Part shown: one piece after another, positions 13,201 through 28,200 of the stretch
Position numbering within the stretch: the stretch's first letter is position 1
Layout of the letters: every line of letters begins with the position of its first letter
Origin: Paracentrotus lividus
Lineage: Eukaryota; Echinodermata; Echinoidea; Camarodonta; Echinidae
Assembly: GCA_940671915.1 (NCBI GenBank)
Contig: CALNVZ010000641.1
Coordinates: 8,872,658-8,936,657, forward strand
DNA length: 64,000 nucleotides
Reading direction: 5' to 3'
Made by a program: the position numbers and the translations under genes
The notes under the pieces: generated by a model
The model's input: the letters and a program-made list of their open reading frames with translations, nothing else
Databases searched by the model: none
What the model was told of the DNA's origin: nothing

Positions 13201-16200
13201 GAGAGCCTTGGCGAATGTCATACTGAATGCAAATGCGCCTACATCCTCGTGGAAAACACACAATCTCTACACAGCAAGAAAGAGGAGCGAAGCTGCTACA
13301 GATGTGCGAGAGAGGTCATCTCATCCGCAATGTCCCTCCCTGCCTCTAAGAAGAGACAATAAGAAGAAGGGAAACGACAATCAGCTAACCGGGGATCACA
13401 CGCCAAGCTGGAGAGCACACCGGATCCACAGAGTCAGACCTCAAAGTACAAATGACCAAATAGATGAGATTAGGACATTCACCCTTCCCAGTGTAGCAAA
13501 CAACCCAAAGCAAGGGCTATACATCAATGGGAAAATTAGGACAACAGATGTAGATATCTGTTAGATACTGGGGTCAACCGATACTATTGTGAATAGCAGC
13601 AATATACTACCAAATGGAACGTGAGAAGAGACCAACTCTAGAAGATCCGGCATGAGAATCCTACAAGTAGATGGCAGCCACTTAGCATATTGGGAGCAGC
13701 TTGCCTTGACGTGAAGGTGGGAAGGACAATTATGTCAGTCAGGGTAATTTTTGCCGATATAAAATGCGAAGGGATACTTGGAATGATTTTCTCATCCCTG
13801 ACGCGTGGACTTTTGGACTTTGGTAGACTGCATCCTGATCATCAATGGAGAGGAGATCGAGTGTATGAGCCATATTGGACATTCATTCATTGCAAGAGTG
13901 GAAGTTGCTGAGAGTAACATATACACCTGACATGAAGCCATCATACCTGGTCGAATTTCAAGGAGGAATGAAAACATAATGGACCTGCCCTTATTGAGCC
14001 AATAGAGGGAGAGGGAGCTAGCATCAAAGGACTTGTCCTTGGTCGGTCTTTAAGTTGATGCTGACACTGATGTCGTCCCATAAGGTTTTTAATCCTGGCG
14101 AAGAAAATTCTGAGGTACCAGAAGGTATGATCGTTGGAATGATCATGACAGCTGAAGTCGATGATACATCAAATGAGAGCACTGACAGCAAACGGCAACT
14201 TCCTACCCATTATGCAAGACCTCTACCAGAGAAGCAAAACCACTTTAGATTCTCAACATATGATAGATTAAGCAATGCCTGATAGATTTTTCAGACGTCT
14301 CTCTAGAATCCAGCGTGTGGTGCACGAGCGTAGAACTCCTCAAGACTGGGGCGAGCCAGTAAGCAGAGACTGCGAACGTCACCCTTTTGCATCAAGAGGA
14401 AATAGACAGGCAGGTGAAGGACTTGGAGGAGAGAGGAGTCATTGAGGCCAAGTGAAAGTCCTGGGCAGCAAATGTGGTTGCTGTGAGAAGATATGGGACT
14501 AGCGGTTGTGTTCGACTACGCCTTAACGAAGTCACTGTTAAGGATGCTTACCCTGTCTCCGCCGTTATCGATGAAACATTGGATGCATGGGCTCCGCGAA
14601 ATGGTTCTCGACGTTAGATTTATCTTCAGGATACTGGCAGTAGCCCTCGACGAGGATGCCAAGGACAATCTTCATTTGTAGTAAGGAATGGTCTTTATAG
14701 ATGGAAAGTCATGCTTTTGGGCTGACGAACCACCTGCTACATTGAAAGGCTGATGGAAAAGTGATGAGGGTCTCCAATGGGAAATTCTACTCATATACTA
14801 GACGATGTGATTGTGTATGGCGGCAATGTAAGAAGAGGAAGTCAGCGTCTGCGAACAACTTCTCAAAGGCTTACGTGTAGCAAATCTGAAGTTGAAGCCA
14901 AGCAAAATGCCATCTATTTTGCAAGTCGGTGCTCTACCTTGGCCATGTTGTAACTTCAGATGGTATCTCCACTGATCCTGACAAAGTGGAAAGCAGATCG
15001 CTAAGTGGCCTCAACCCACATGCAAAAAAAGATGTGAGGAGTTTCTTAGGATTAGCGTCATACTATCGTCCTTTGTGAAAGGTTTTGCTGACATTGCAAG
15101 TCCCCTCCATGGTTTAACGAAGAAATTCTGCCAAGTTTGAATGGAATGATAGCTGTGAGCGTGCATTTCAGGAGCTGAAGAGAATTTGCAGAGTGCATCC
15201 CATCCTCTACCATACCCAATACCAAAGATGATTTTCATTTTGGATACAGATGCTAGTGGAGAAGCCCTAGGAGCATTCCTGTCACAAGTTCAGAGGGACA
15301 AGAAAGAGTGGTTGCCTATTATAGCAGGAAACTCAGTCATGCTGAAAGGGATTATTGCGTCACGCGGCAAGAGCTGCTCGCACTAGTGGAATCTTTGAGA
15401 ACTTCAGGCAGTACCATATATGGAAGAACTATCACTGTTCGTACTGATCATCCTCTCTGAAGTGCTAACTAACTTCAAAAATCCAGAGGGTCAGTTGGTG
15501 AGGTGGTTGCAGGATATATCAGAGTACAATCTAACCATACAGCACAGACCCGGCAGAAAGCATACAAATGCTGACGGCTTGTCTCGCAGGCAATGCAAGC
15601 AATGTGGGAGAGGAGGAGAAGACAACACGGATACTAGTGTCCTGAACAACGTTACAGTGTCTCCGGCTAAGGAAGAAGTAACATCAGGGGTATCTCATCT
15701 CGACCTTCACTAACACTTGCCGAGTTGCGACAGACCAGCTAGCAAGACGACACCCTGCATTGGATAAATGGTGAGGAAGGATAGCCAAGAATTCTCGACC
15801 GGATTGGAACACGATAGCACAGAAGGAGTCAGCAGTAAAGACATATTGGGCTCAATGGGAACAGATTGAGACCCATGAAGGCGTTCTGTACAGAGATGGG
15901 AGTGCGGACAATGGGGATAGCGTGAAGAGACAGGTAATTTTACCTGAGAGTCTCCGCAAAGGAAGTGATAGCGGAAGTTCACGGAAACCCATTAGGTGGA
16001 CACCTAGGATTGAAGAAACCCTAGCCAAGGTTAAGGCAAGGTTTTACTGGTGCGGAATAGCTGCTGATGTCAGATCGTACATAAGGACTTGTACGCTGTG
16101 TAGAGAAGGAGTCACTCAAAGGAACGTCGTGCTCCATTGCAACAGAGTCGTGTGGGGGCGCCTATGGAGAGAATTGCACATAGATTTAATGGGCCCATTC

Positions 16201-19200
16201 CCAAGACCAGCACTGAAACCAATGATACTGGTTGTAGGTGAATATCACACTAAGGATGGAAGCCTATCCTCTCCCTGATGCTAGAGCAGAACAGTAGCGA
16301 AAGAAACTGTTGAAGAATTCATATGACAGATTCGGAATACCCCTAGAGCTTCACTCAGATCAAGGATCCAATTTTGAATCCCGGTTGTTTGCTGACGTGT
16401 GTGATATATTGAAAATCACTAAAACTAGGACTACCCGTACAATCGAAACTGACGGACTTGTGGAACGCTTACAAACTTTAATCACATTGTCTCCATGCTC
16501 TATAGAGGAAGATGAGGGAAGAAAAAATTGGACGGAGCATCTGTCATATGCTACAGTGCATATAGAGCTACCTCAAAGTCGACTGGAGAAAGCCCCAATA
16601 TTATGATGTTGGGTCGGGAGGTGAGGATTCCAGTAAGACCTGACGACACCATCTCTTGATGACGAGGAACAATCAAATGATGACGATAGATGACTACGCC
16701 ATGAAATTAAGGAAAAGGATGAGGAGAGCTCATGAACGAGCAGAGCTATGCTTAGAAAAGTCTGCAGCTAGACAAAGGAAAATTATGATCGGACATCCCA
16801 GGAACATGGACTCAAGAGGAGGAGATTTTGTGTGGCTACACGATCCATCAAAGAAAAAAGGTGTTTCGCCCAAACTACAAAACTGCGGTGGAAAAGGCCT
16901 TACTTGATTGTAAGTCGATACTGTCAGACGTCACGATGAGGATACAGCAAGTCAGCGAGCGAAAACCTCGCTGTCGTCCACGTCGATCGCCTCAAGCCTT
17001 ACCAAGGGCCTGATCTACCTAGGTGGACTTGGACACATCCGGATGCTCCAACCATCAATGAAGGGTAAGAAACAGTGCAAACCGTAGTGGGGGAAAATAT
17101 TCTTGACAATGAACTTCCAACTAGCTTGCTTTCTGATGAAAATAATAGTGAACAACGTGATGATTCTGAAAACAATGAAATCTGTGACAGACGTTACCCT
17201 TTAAGAAAAAGGCAAAAACCTCAATATCTGAATGAATATTGCCACACTTAATTGATCATTGTGTTCTCTTCCTTGTCTTCCTCAGATGGGCCCATGCAGA
17301 AAAGAAATCTTCTGCCGAGACTGTGGGAGGAAGTTCTATGAGGAAGCGGATCTTAGAAAACATGTGAGGGACAAACATCGGACTGGAGGAAGAGAGGATC
17401 GACACGAGCGAGATGGAAAGTGGAGGGAGAGAGACGACTGGGAGGACGAGAGGAGACATGAATGTGAAGAATGCGGCTATAGGACTTCACGACAGGGAAA
17501 CTTGCGGCGGCACATCATGTCTGTGCATGACAAAAACATGCGCCTGATGAAAGACCCACTGGGATTAGATGTAAAATCCACATCAAGAGACATTGTTATC
17601 AGCAGTCCAGCAGCAATCTCCATTGCTGCATCATCTAGTTTTCAGTCCCCTCGCCGACCTACAGGAAAGCCCCTTGCCATGCTCCTTCAAAGCATGGCGG
17701 AAAGTGAGGAGGAGGATCCACCTACCACCACCACCGACAACAACAACAACCCCCCTGAGACTGTTACGACTGAACCCGCACCTTCCCTACATGTACCTCC
17801 AGCTTCTCAAGAAATTCTGGTCTCTGTCGTGGAGAAGACGCTATTTTTTATCGCGGGAAGTTTAATCCGACAGAAAGATACACCGAAACCTTCCTGGAAC
17901 CAGTGCCAGCTGCTTGGGATCAAAATGAAGATTGCCATCACCAACTGCAGAAATGATGTCCATCGATGCACCTGATCTATGATGTATTCTGTTGTTTTAG
18001 TGAACTCTAGAAGTGTTCTTGATGTCTTTACATTTCCATTCTCTTCTCTGATGCTCCTTCTAACTTCTCTATCTTGTATCTTCCTTCTATTTTCTTCCTA
18101 CTTCTTTGAGTTTTACGTTTTCATTAATGACTCATATTTTGTTGTAAATATTCAGAGTAAATTACTTTCGTAAACAGCTGAAAAAAAGTACTATTTTTGT
18201 GTAGCTACCTTTAACTCGGGTACTTTGTGTAAATAAGGAAGTTAAAGATGTTTTTTTATATGTAAAGATGATACAGTGCCGCTCGCGGGAAACGTCACGC
18301 CGTTCGTCCGGGTATGTGCGGGTCGGGCGCGGGGCATAAATCGTCCGCGGGACTGAAACACCCGATCGGACGAAGTGTGTAGGGCTCGGGCTTGTTTGTG
18401 TGTGTGCGTCCGTACATGTACATGTAATGGACAGGATCCGACTTGCGTCTTTGTGATTGAAATCAGAAGAAATATATTTCATTCCATCTTTCGTGATGTA
18501 CTTGTTTTGTCCACTCATGTAACATCGCAAGATAGTATTCTTTTCAAAACATTTTAACAACTTTTTTATTGTTATTGAAATGTGAATATTTATTTGATCT
18601 TTCAGTTGTTATTTCTCTTAAAACATTATGTGAAACAGGTTTTATTTCGATATTTCGGAGTGTTGCGTCTTTCCTTCGTATATTTTTTTTTTACAACTAT
18701 AGTAACATCGCAATATCTTCTTTTTTAAACATCGTGACAACTGTTTTGATATAATTCAAATGTGAATATTCTGTCAGTTTTTCACTTGAATCGTATGTGA
18801 AAACCACAGTTTGATTTCGATATTTGAGAGTCCTCCGTCTTTCCTTGTACATTTGTTTTACCACTTCTCTCAATATCATTGTCAATGTTTGAAGAAAAAA
18901 AAAGTTTTGATGTATAATGTGAAAAATTATCTGTCCCGTGTCATTTTTTTTTCTCTCTTAAAATTCAAACTGAAATCAACAGTTTTATATCGCTGTTTGA
19001 GAATGTTGAAATGAAAATAATATCTCGACCTAATTACTGAAATCGCAAAACTTTGATACCGCTTTCATTTTTGTTTTCCATGATGTTTTCGAAAAGTCCT
19101 GCTCTCTTCAAACATCCAAATAAATGTTTTAACGATTATAACGGAATTGTAATTTTATAGAATTATGACAATATCATTTTTCTCCCTTTTTTTTTTTGTT

Positions 19201-22200
19201 TGTTTTATTTTTTGTTGGGGGGAGTGGTATTTTACTAGTTTCCCGCAGTAATTTCACATTGTTTTGTAATGAAAGAAATTTAAAAAAATGGTACCGCGCG
19301 GATGTCATAATTCCAGCATACAAATAATATCTCATAAGGCTTCAATCCTGGCCGAGATCGCGTCGATTTCGGAACTGTTAGCAAAATATATATATACGTG
19401 ATATAATCGGTTAGAAAATATATTTCAGATCGATGTTATTACTTACATGATCTTAGCATCCTATACCCAATGCCGGAACTGGTTAGAAGTCTTGATAGGT
19501 CGGTAAGTGGTTGAAACAAATTATGTTGAGGCGATGTAAATCTCAATTATGCTACATTCGGCAATTTAAAAGATGATTGGGAATTGATGTCGGCCGATAT
19601 AATTGCCCATAATAATTAAATATGATTTCCTTAAATTCGACGTGGGACCGACATCGAGGAGATGTTGGAAACAATATGCCTCCTATAGAGAAGTCTGAAA
19701 ATGGTTGGAAAGAGATGTTATTCGTAAATTTATATGAACCGATTTCATTATTCCACAATTATATTTAACCCATTTCCAATTATGTTAAATTCACACACCT
19801 CTGGTATCCACGTTAACGAATATAATGTCGCGCTCCACAATATTTCTCTGACTTTACAATCATTTGAGATTATCTGCAATCCTGTTCGATTTTAATTGTT
19901 TTAAAAGGGCAAAGGTGACGGGAAACAAGCGTGCATAATTAGCTCCCACGTCTATTTTCTTCGTTCTCATCTGTCCAAGTTAAGTCGGCACGCTTAAATG
20001 TTCACTGACAGAAACTAAGAATGGATAACTTTATAATATTCTAGACTTTTCCAGAGATATACTCGGAATTTATTTTCCGTATAGAGCGCACCCCGACGGG
20101 TATTTCGTACACATGCAGCGTTTTTTCCCCCTTCTTTGTTTTGATACCCCCTTCGTGATAATATTGAATCCGTCCCAGATACACCAACATTGACAGTTCC
20201 AGGGGCATCGATTGAAACCAAAATATACGAGAAATCAATCAATCTCGTTTGATAAGTGTGAAACATCAAAAGGTGGCAGGAAACCAACGTGCATAATTAG
20301 AATTCCGCTTTTCTTCCGTCGTGCAGCCGAATCCTGTGCGCACTAAAAAGCATAAAAAAGGGGAAACCTAATGATTGACATGTTTATAATTTGCAACGGG
20401 ATTGGCGCATTGTGATTGCACACGGTATGACGTTGACCCAATGTAAGCAGAATAGACTTTTGTAACCTGATGCATGTTGGGCAGCAATATATGAAGTTGT
20501 GTTTCCGGTCACCGTTTGGTTTGATTACTACAGAATAAAATTCACTGTTAACTCTCATCATTACTCAGGATGATCATTAGCAAAAAGAAAATATGATGGA
20601 TTGATGACGATTGTGTTACTTATATTAATCTCATAAGAACTGGTTAAAAATACTATACACAAGCCGGTAAATGGTCATGAATTATTACGGAATGTTAATG
20701 AATTTAAATTTGGGACATGCAATTGGATCTGGTTTAAAAAAATTATATGTTTTAACATTATCCGTAGAAGCATAAATAGGGGCGAGATTGTCTAATCGGA
20801 TTGAATCGTTTCTTCATATAATCACCAGTCCTCTTTATATATTCTTAAGAAGTATGTATGATTTCATTTGATTGCATTTATTTGTTTATCTTGTGTGGCG
20901 TTGCTAATTCATTATGATTACTGGTGATGATTCTTACGAAAAGTGAAATGACAATTTCAGAATCGCAATCGGGTCTGGTTTTAAAAAAAGTCGAATTACG
21001 ATCGCTTGAGAGTATTAAAACTTGGTTTTGTAGTCTTGTTCAGTCTATAGATCTACATGTACATTATCTTACTGTAATTTCAAAACAGAATGGTATCACT
21101 GGTTTGTTCCGGTGTCCTATGTGTCTTTCCTTCCGTTTGTTTGTTTGTTTGTTGTTGTTGTTGTTTGTTTTTTTTTTGGCATGAGATAAACACATTTCAT
21201 GATCTGCATTTATAATTAGAATCATAATTTAAAAAAAAAAAAAATAGTGCATGCAACAAACGGTATTTGATAATGCATCAATAATGACCAACTTTATACT
21301 TGTCTTCCATTTCGTTATTCATATTTCATAACCATGTTCTTCACGCATGTACCATCATTTTTTTCTTCTTCTGAATTATAATTATGTCTTGACAAACATG
21401 ACTGTACCAAGCAAATGAGGCAAAGATTTAAGACACTGAAAACGAAGACCGTAAGTAGTAGGCCTATAGAGGAGAGGGCTTCAGGCGGAAGGCCACCCTT
21501 TTTTTTTGCATCCTCCACCCCCCCCCCTTTAATGACCATCCGTCTCCATGAAAGGTGCAATCTATAAGTGTACGCATGTCAAAAATCAGCATTACATTTG
21601 GCTAAACTCCAAAAGCCGATTTGCAACGAGAAACGAACGTGCATATTTAATGCACTATCCTATCAGCTTTCAAACACAGTGTGCGCGCACAGCAGGGCTG
21701 AGCCGCATTGCGCAATCACAAAGCCCCTGCACTCGCCACGTGGGCTTTGTCAGGCAGCGTGAGGGGCGCAGTTAGACTCGTATCGAGGCCCTTTCCAGTT
21801 GATATCGAATGCCAGGTATTGTCAATGGAAGAAATAGTAATAATAATAAGAACAATAACAAAACTTACCTTTATTCTTCTATATTCCTATTGAACTTTTC
21901 GCCGATATGTTTCTCAATTATTCAATACCCAAAACCAATACACGGCCACACCAAGTTAGCCTACTTCTTCCCTCAACATGATTATCATGACTAGTCATAG
22001 GCTTTTTATCATGAAATTCGAAAGCCAAAACTGGTTCCAGTGATCGCAAAGTCTGACTTTGCAAACTAACACTTCGAGGGGTTTGTGTACTTTTATAAGC
22101 AAAATGTGCGCGCCTTGGATGTTGATTCCAGAATGAAATATACACCCCTGGGAAAGTTGTGGAATTTTTGTGTAGTTGAATTCTGTGTGTCTGATGTCTT

Positions 22201-25200
22201 CTCCACCCCTTCCTTATCTCTCTCTCTCTCTCTCTCGATCTTCTGCAATAATAATAAACATATTTATTTTTTATCAGGGGGCTGCCCTGCTTTTATGGTG
22301 GATCTCACTTCGCGGAGACAGATTTGGATCTACCTTGTTTGCATGGGATACTATTTGTGACGGTTTGAAAATTGTCGCGTAGACTCATCTGAACATCTCA
22401 GAAGTCAGGAGGGCTGCAGTCCCTAAATTTCATGCAGCAATCATATACAAATACGCAAAAATGCAAAAAAGCTTTGTAATTTTCAGCCTGTTTAGCTCCT
22501 CCATGCACTTAAAAAAAAAACGCTCCTTGCGGTCCCAGAAAGTAGTCTCAAAGTTCTCCAAGTCCATCTCCGCAAAGTGAGATAATCCCAAATACATTCA
22601 GGGCCGCGGAGCCGGGAGGGGGGGGCTGCTAGCCCCCCCCCCCAACTTTTTTTTAGCCAACGTGTACAAAAATGGAAAAATGACCATACATTTGTGATTT
22701 TTAGCCTGTTCACCCCCCCCCCCACTTTCAAAAACGCTCCGCGGCCCCTGGCATTTGAATAGATCTGAAAATTGAATTTGAACGTATCTTCGTATTAATT
22801 ACTGGACGAGACCCTTCGGTGTCTACATACACCCCCCCCCCCCCGGTCTGTCCACACATTCCTCTGTACCCATTACAAGGAGAAAGGTCAAACTTTTAAT
22901 CGCTTTCAATGAAACCTGCGAACGTTCGGGTTCAACTCTTTTGTTTTGAAACAAGTACTACATACGACGGCGAAGACACAATGTCTTAAAATGGTGTTTA
23001 ATTACTTGGTTTGTATTCTTGTTCAGTCTTTCTACATGATAGCATTATTATAATATTATATCACTTCCATCATCATCATTAATCATTATTAAAAGTCGTC
23101 GATTGCAATATTCAACTTGTTTATCGCCCCGCATCAATCAAATATTAAATAGTTTATTATCATCAAAAGAACATTCATCGTCATCATCATCAATTTATTT
23201 TTAATTAGCACTGCCACCTTAAACATAACATCATCCATCATTCTAATTAAAAAATAATATTTAAAGAACGTTATTTATAAACCCGGAAGGTAGCTGAATA
23301 CAGCGTACCATCCATGGACAAGTCTGACTTGCAAGTTAGCAGGACTACAAGACGATCAACCATAACCAGGTATTTCATATCCCTACAGTATACTCAAATC
23401 CACTGGTGGGCGTAATGGCAAAATATATTTTGGGCACTTGTTCTTTTGTAAAGCAAGCATGATTGAACATTTTAGACTGCAAAAACAAAAACAAAATTTG
23501 CATTACGAAGTCAAGTCCCGAATTCCTCGTGAATCCTAAAACAAATATGGCATTTCACATGTTCAAAAAAATTCGGGGTCTATAATAAAATGTGCATCGA
23601 TAGGATGTTGCACAAGAAATTTACTATTTATTAAACCGACATAGACAGGGAACCGGGGACAAATGTAACACGGGCAGTTGAGTGGAGGGGCTGAGCGCAA
23701 GTGGAGGGGAGTGGGGAGGGGGGGGGGCGAACAGACTAAAAATCACAAATGTATGGTCATGTTTTTCCGTTTATTGTACAGCCCATAAAACCAGAAAAGG
23801 CTTATTTGCAATAGGGTCCTATAAAATGAGAAAGGAGAATAGGGACCCCCCCCCCCCCGACTTGATTTTTTTTTTCTATTAAAAACGCACATCATTAAAA
23901 GAGAGAAAGAGGAAGGGAGAGAAAGGCAGAGGCGGAGAGAGAGAGAGGGGGGGGGAGGGGCAGATAGGAAAGTAAAAAAGTAAAGAGAGAGTGAACTGAA
24001 GAAAAAAGAAGGATAGAAAGAAAGAAAGACAGCAGGAGAGACAGAGGAGGAGGCCAGCCCCCATTAAAAAATTAAAATATATTTTCAATATGATAATGAA
24101 AATATATGTCCCAAATACGTTTGTTAAAAGGTAAAGACATATTGATTTTGCCAGCAAGAAAAAGAAGTGGCGTAAATTTTTGAAGATTGATTTTTACACA
24201 AAAAAAAAAGAAAGAAAAAAAAAAGCTGCCATTTTTACTTCCTTTTTTTTACTTTATTTAAATAAGAATGCGTTAAAGTCAAAAGGCTTAAGCCTAACAT
24301 AAAAGTGCTATACAACAGTTGTCAGTTAAAGTTAATATGTGTAGGTACAAAGTAGATAAAGAACCAAAATATGAATTAATGAGGTTCTATAATTCTACAG
24401 TTAAAGGGTGAAGCCACAACAACCTAAAAAATAATCATAAAAAAAAAACTATCATAACTTTTGCCCATTTCATGAATATAACAACGTGAAAAATGTGTAA
24501 TATAAATGAGTCAAGCATTATCATGTTTCACTATAATTAGTTCATGTGGTTAATATGTTTAATTTGTCATGTGCATAGCTTTGATAAAGAAAAACAACAA
24601 AATGTTACAAGTTCATGTGTTACAATTGCCCCGCACGTCTGTACAATTGCCCCTGCGTCACGGGCAAATTGTAACACTCGACCTCTTGTTTTGAAATGGT
24701 AATGGCTTTCAAAATGACTTGTTTTACTTAACCACAAACTATCATATGTCAAGCTAAGATATGCATATTTCTTTTATCTAGTATTTAAAGCAAGTACTTT
24801 AGCTTTAATTAAAGACTGATATGTCAAATTTGTGAAAAAACTAGTTACAATTGTTCCCAGGTCTCCCTCCCACAACCTCTTTCTCGTATTAGGTATGCCG
24901 CTGAAACGGTTGACATTTTAATGCCCTGTGGTTGTTTTGATCTGGTCGGCGCGCGGATATCATATATCAAAACAATGGTGTTGTCATAGTAACGAAAGCT
25001 GCTTGAAACAAGACAGAAGAAATGTCGAAGAAATGGAAAGAGCTTACCAAAATCTATCCTGATGATTTTGTCAAATGCGGGGTATAGGCCTAATTATTTC
25101 TATGTAAAGCCGGGCTCTTTATTCATTTTGGTTTGCTGAAATTCCAAGAAAGGAAGATCAAGGTGTTAAAGATTACTGCGGCAACGGGCAATTAATATAG

Positions 25201-28200
25201 ACATATTATTTTTTCGATTAAAGTCAACCAATCTGACTCCAGTCGGTATAATTTGATGTAGGACAGGCGGTGATTTCATACTTTTTAATTATGCGTGCTT
25301 GTTCTTGTTCGTTTTTTTTTTCTTTCTTCGTTCTTTCTTTTAATAAATATGAAATTAATATATCTGTGATAAGCAATCAAAAATTACTTTCTCTCGTCAT
25401 TCATCATCGTTATTACCAATATGAACTTTCATCGTATTATCATTTGCATCATTAACAACGTACTTTCATAAACGTCAACAACATATTCATCATAAACGTC
25501 AACAACATATTCATCAACAACGTCATCATCACCTTAAAAAAAAATATTGTATGAATCATTATAATCATAATGTGAGGAAAATGAAAAAGAATTGTTTGCT
25601 ATTAATTTGGAGAAGATTTTTTTTTCTTCCAAGTTTCTAAACCTTCCCCTCTCTCGGAGACACATATTCCCCAACATAGACAAGCTCCAGATAAAAAAAA
25701 GCAAGGTCGTTGACCTACTCCGGCATGTGTAATTTGAACAGATGCCTATATTGTTTATATCTAGTATCTGGCGCGCGGATATCAAATATCAGGACAATGA
25801 ATTGTCATAGCAACGAAAGCTGCACGGAGGCAAAAGGGATATGGAATAAACGACATTTTCGACATTTCATCAAATTACTGAGTTTACATTAAACAAAAAG
25901 GCATTTTAGTAGAAAATCAAGCGAATGGCGGGCGGGGCCGGGGATGTAAAGGCTGCCATACAAGGATAATATTTATAATGAAGAAACAATAACAAATCAA
26001 CTCATTTATATAATCACGAAAACAAGTCGTGTCAAATTCAATGCGCTCATTTTGAAATAAGAGAGAATTACAACCAGAAAACCAGGCTTATATGTGATGT
26101 TATATAATAATCGTGTGAGTGTAAATATTAGTCAATTAAATCTAGAAATAAATAAAACTATATATTAAATCACAATGCGGCACGCAGAATCTACATCAAT
26201 CTGGACTGTAACTTTTGTCAATAACCCGTCATGTAGTATTTTCCCAATCGAATTTTTTTTTGTCATGTGTTATATTCGAACTTGAAATGTTGTTGTTGCA
26301 CGTAATTGGGTACATTAAACGAGGGATTTTTAAAGGGAAGTACGCCAACCAAAATGATGAGGTGACGTGACCGAGGCTTTCCCATCCCTTGTCTTCGTTT
26401 TCGCCTGATGGACACGGGAGGTTATATCTTGCTTGTTGCTAGTGATTGGAATATGACGCGCATGTTTCAGTATTGTTTGTAAACAAGAGTTTACGGTGAG
26501 GGGGAGGCTGTTTATAGTCTCTTTATGCGCCACTTGAAAATCCGGCCTGTGCCACATTATTTCAGGGACACGCATTTAAGGCCAATCTTTATAGAGTCTG
26601 CTGAATCAACTTGCTATAACTATTTACTGCTTGAACTTAACAAAAAATATTGTGTAGCAAAGTTGTAGAGCATAAAATTTCCGTTTTGATGATGCCACAA
26701 TCGTGGCATTATCTATTATTATTTGTATAATAATCATAAATATACATTGTTTGATTGTTTATATTCATGACAACTTTTCATTCGTCCAAAATGTCTTATT
26801 TACCAATGAAGAAATACTTTCAAACCAAACGCAAAAGCAAGGTGAACTTCTAAGCTTTCTTTTGGTATATCATACTCTCATACTAACAATAAAAGTTCTA
26901 GGGTTATAGTTTATTGGAAAAAAAGTTCAAAGGAAAATAAAGATCAAAGTGCCCCTCTCAGCCACTCTTGACAACGGGGTAATCCCTACCATTGAATTCC
27001 CCCAGCCCTGTAGGGCTCTCTTGACAATGGGGGTAATCTTCCCCATAGAAATCTTCCTCCCTGGTCATCTAACGTTGACAATGGGGGTGGTCTCCCCATT
27101 GAAACTACCCTGGTCCTGGTCATTGTGGATATCCGGCTTAGTGGGAAGTGAAAGGGAACATCAGAGGTAGGGGAGACCGAGGACAATCAGGCCAGGATTT
27201 CGCACTTCGGGGGGCCCGACGTGATTTTGGCGCCCCTGTGTACTTTTCAAAATATGGGCGCCCCCCCCCCCCCCCGCCAGGCAAACATAGGCTACGGCTT
27301 AAATGTATGTTGAAGGATTTGAATAATATTTATTTGAAGGGTTGTTTGTTTTTTTTTGTTTTTTTTTTTTTTTTTTAATTCTTGCCAATGGTGAGTTCAT
27401 TGAAAAGAATTTCTAGGTATATGAGGTATTACCGCTATAGATGAAAATACGAATATTCTAAATACAAGCGCGAAGCGCGATCAGATTTTTTTTTTTACGA
27501 TCAGAAAGCAAAGAATTCTAAGCAATAGGATTATCAATTTTGTTTAGCTCTTCATCAGAATATCATATGAACGGGAGCTGTTATTTGTCCATCAAAACGA
27601 TTTGAAAGCAAGCCAATAAAATCATGTGAAATTTGTCCATCAAGTAATGTGAAGTCAAACAAATGTATATTGATGTTTTGTTGTCAGAATCCTCATAATC
27701 TGGTTACAAGAAAGAAAAAAAAGCGAGCGTGAACGCAAGCGAAATTTGATGTATCGGAATGATCTCTGAAAACGTGACATTTTATGCATTCCTCAGGAAC
27801 ACAATGTGATAACTCTTTGGAAAATGATGCGAGCGCGAAGGCGCGCGAAAATTTTCTCTATGTAATAGAGACCTGAAGTTTAGGATCAATTTGGCCTCCA
27901 TAATTTAAAGACCGTATGTTGCCCAGTAATTTTACATGATTATGAAAGAAAGATGAATATATCTATCTATCTAGCTGCTTATCTTCCTTCTGCTCGAAAA
28001 AATTTGCTATGTTACAAACCAGGGGGCATAGAATTTTAAAATTTTGCTATTTCTAGATAGAGACCATTTTAAGGCCCTTCTGTTTTTTTTTTGTGTGTGT
28101 GTTTTGGGGCCCCTTAGTTTCAGGTAAATAGGATATAGTTGGAGCGCTAAGTTTAAGATAAATTTGGCACCCCTAAGTCTCAGTCATTGCACACATTTGA

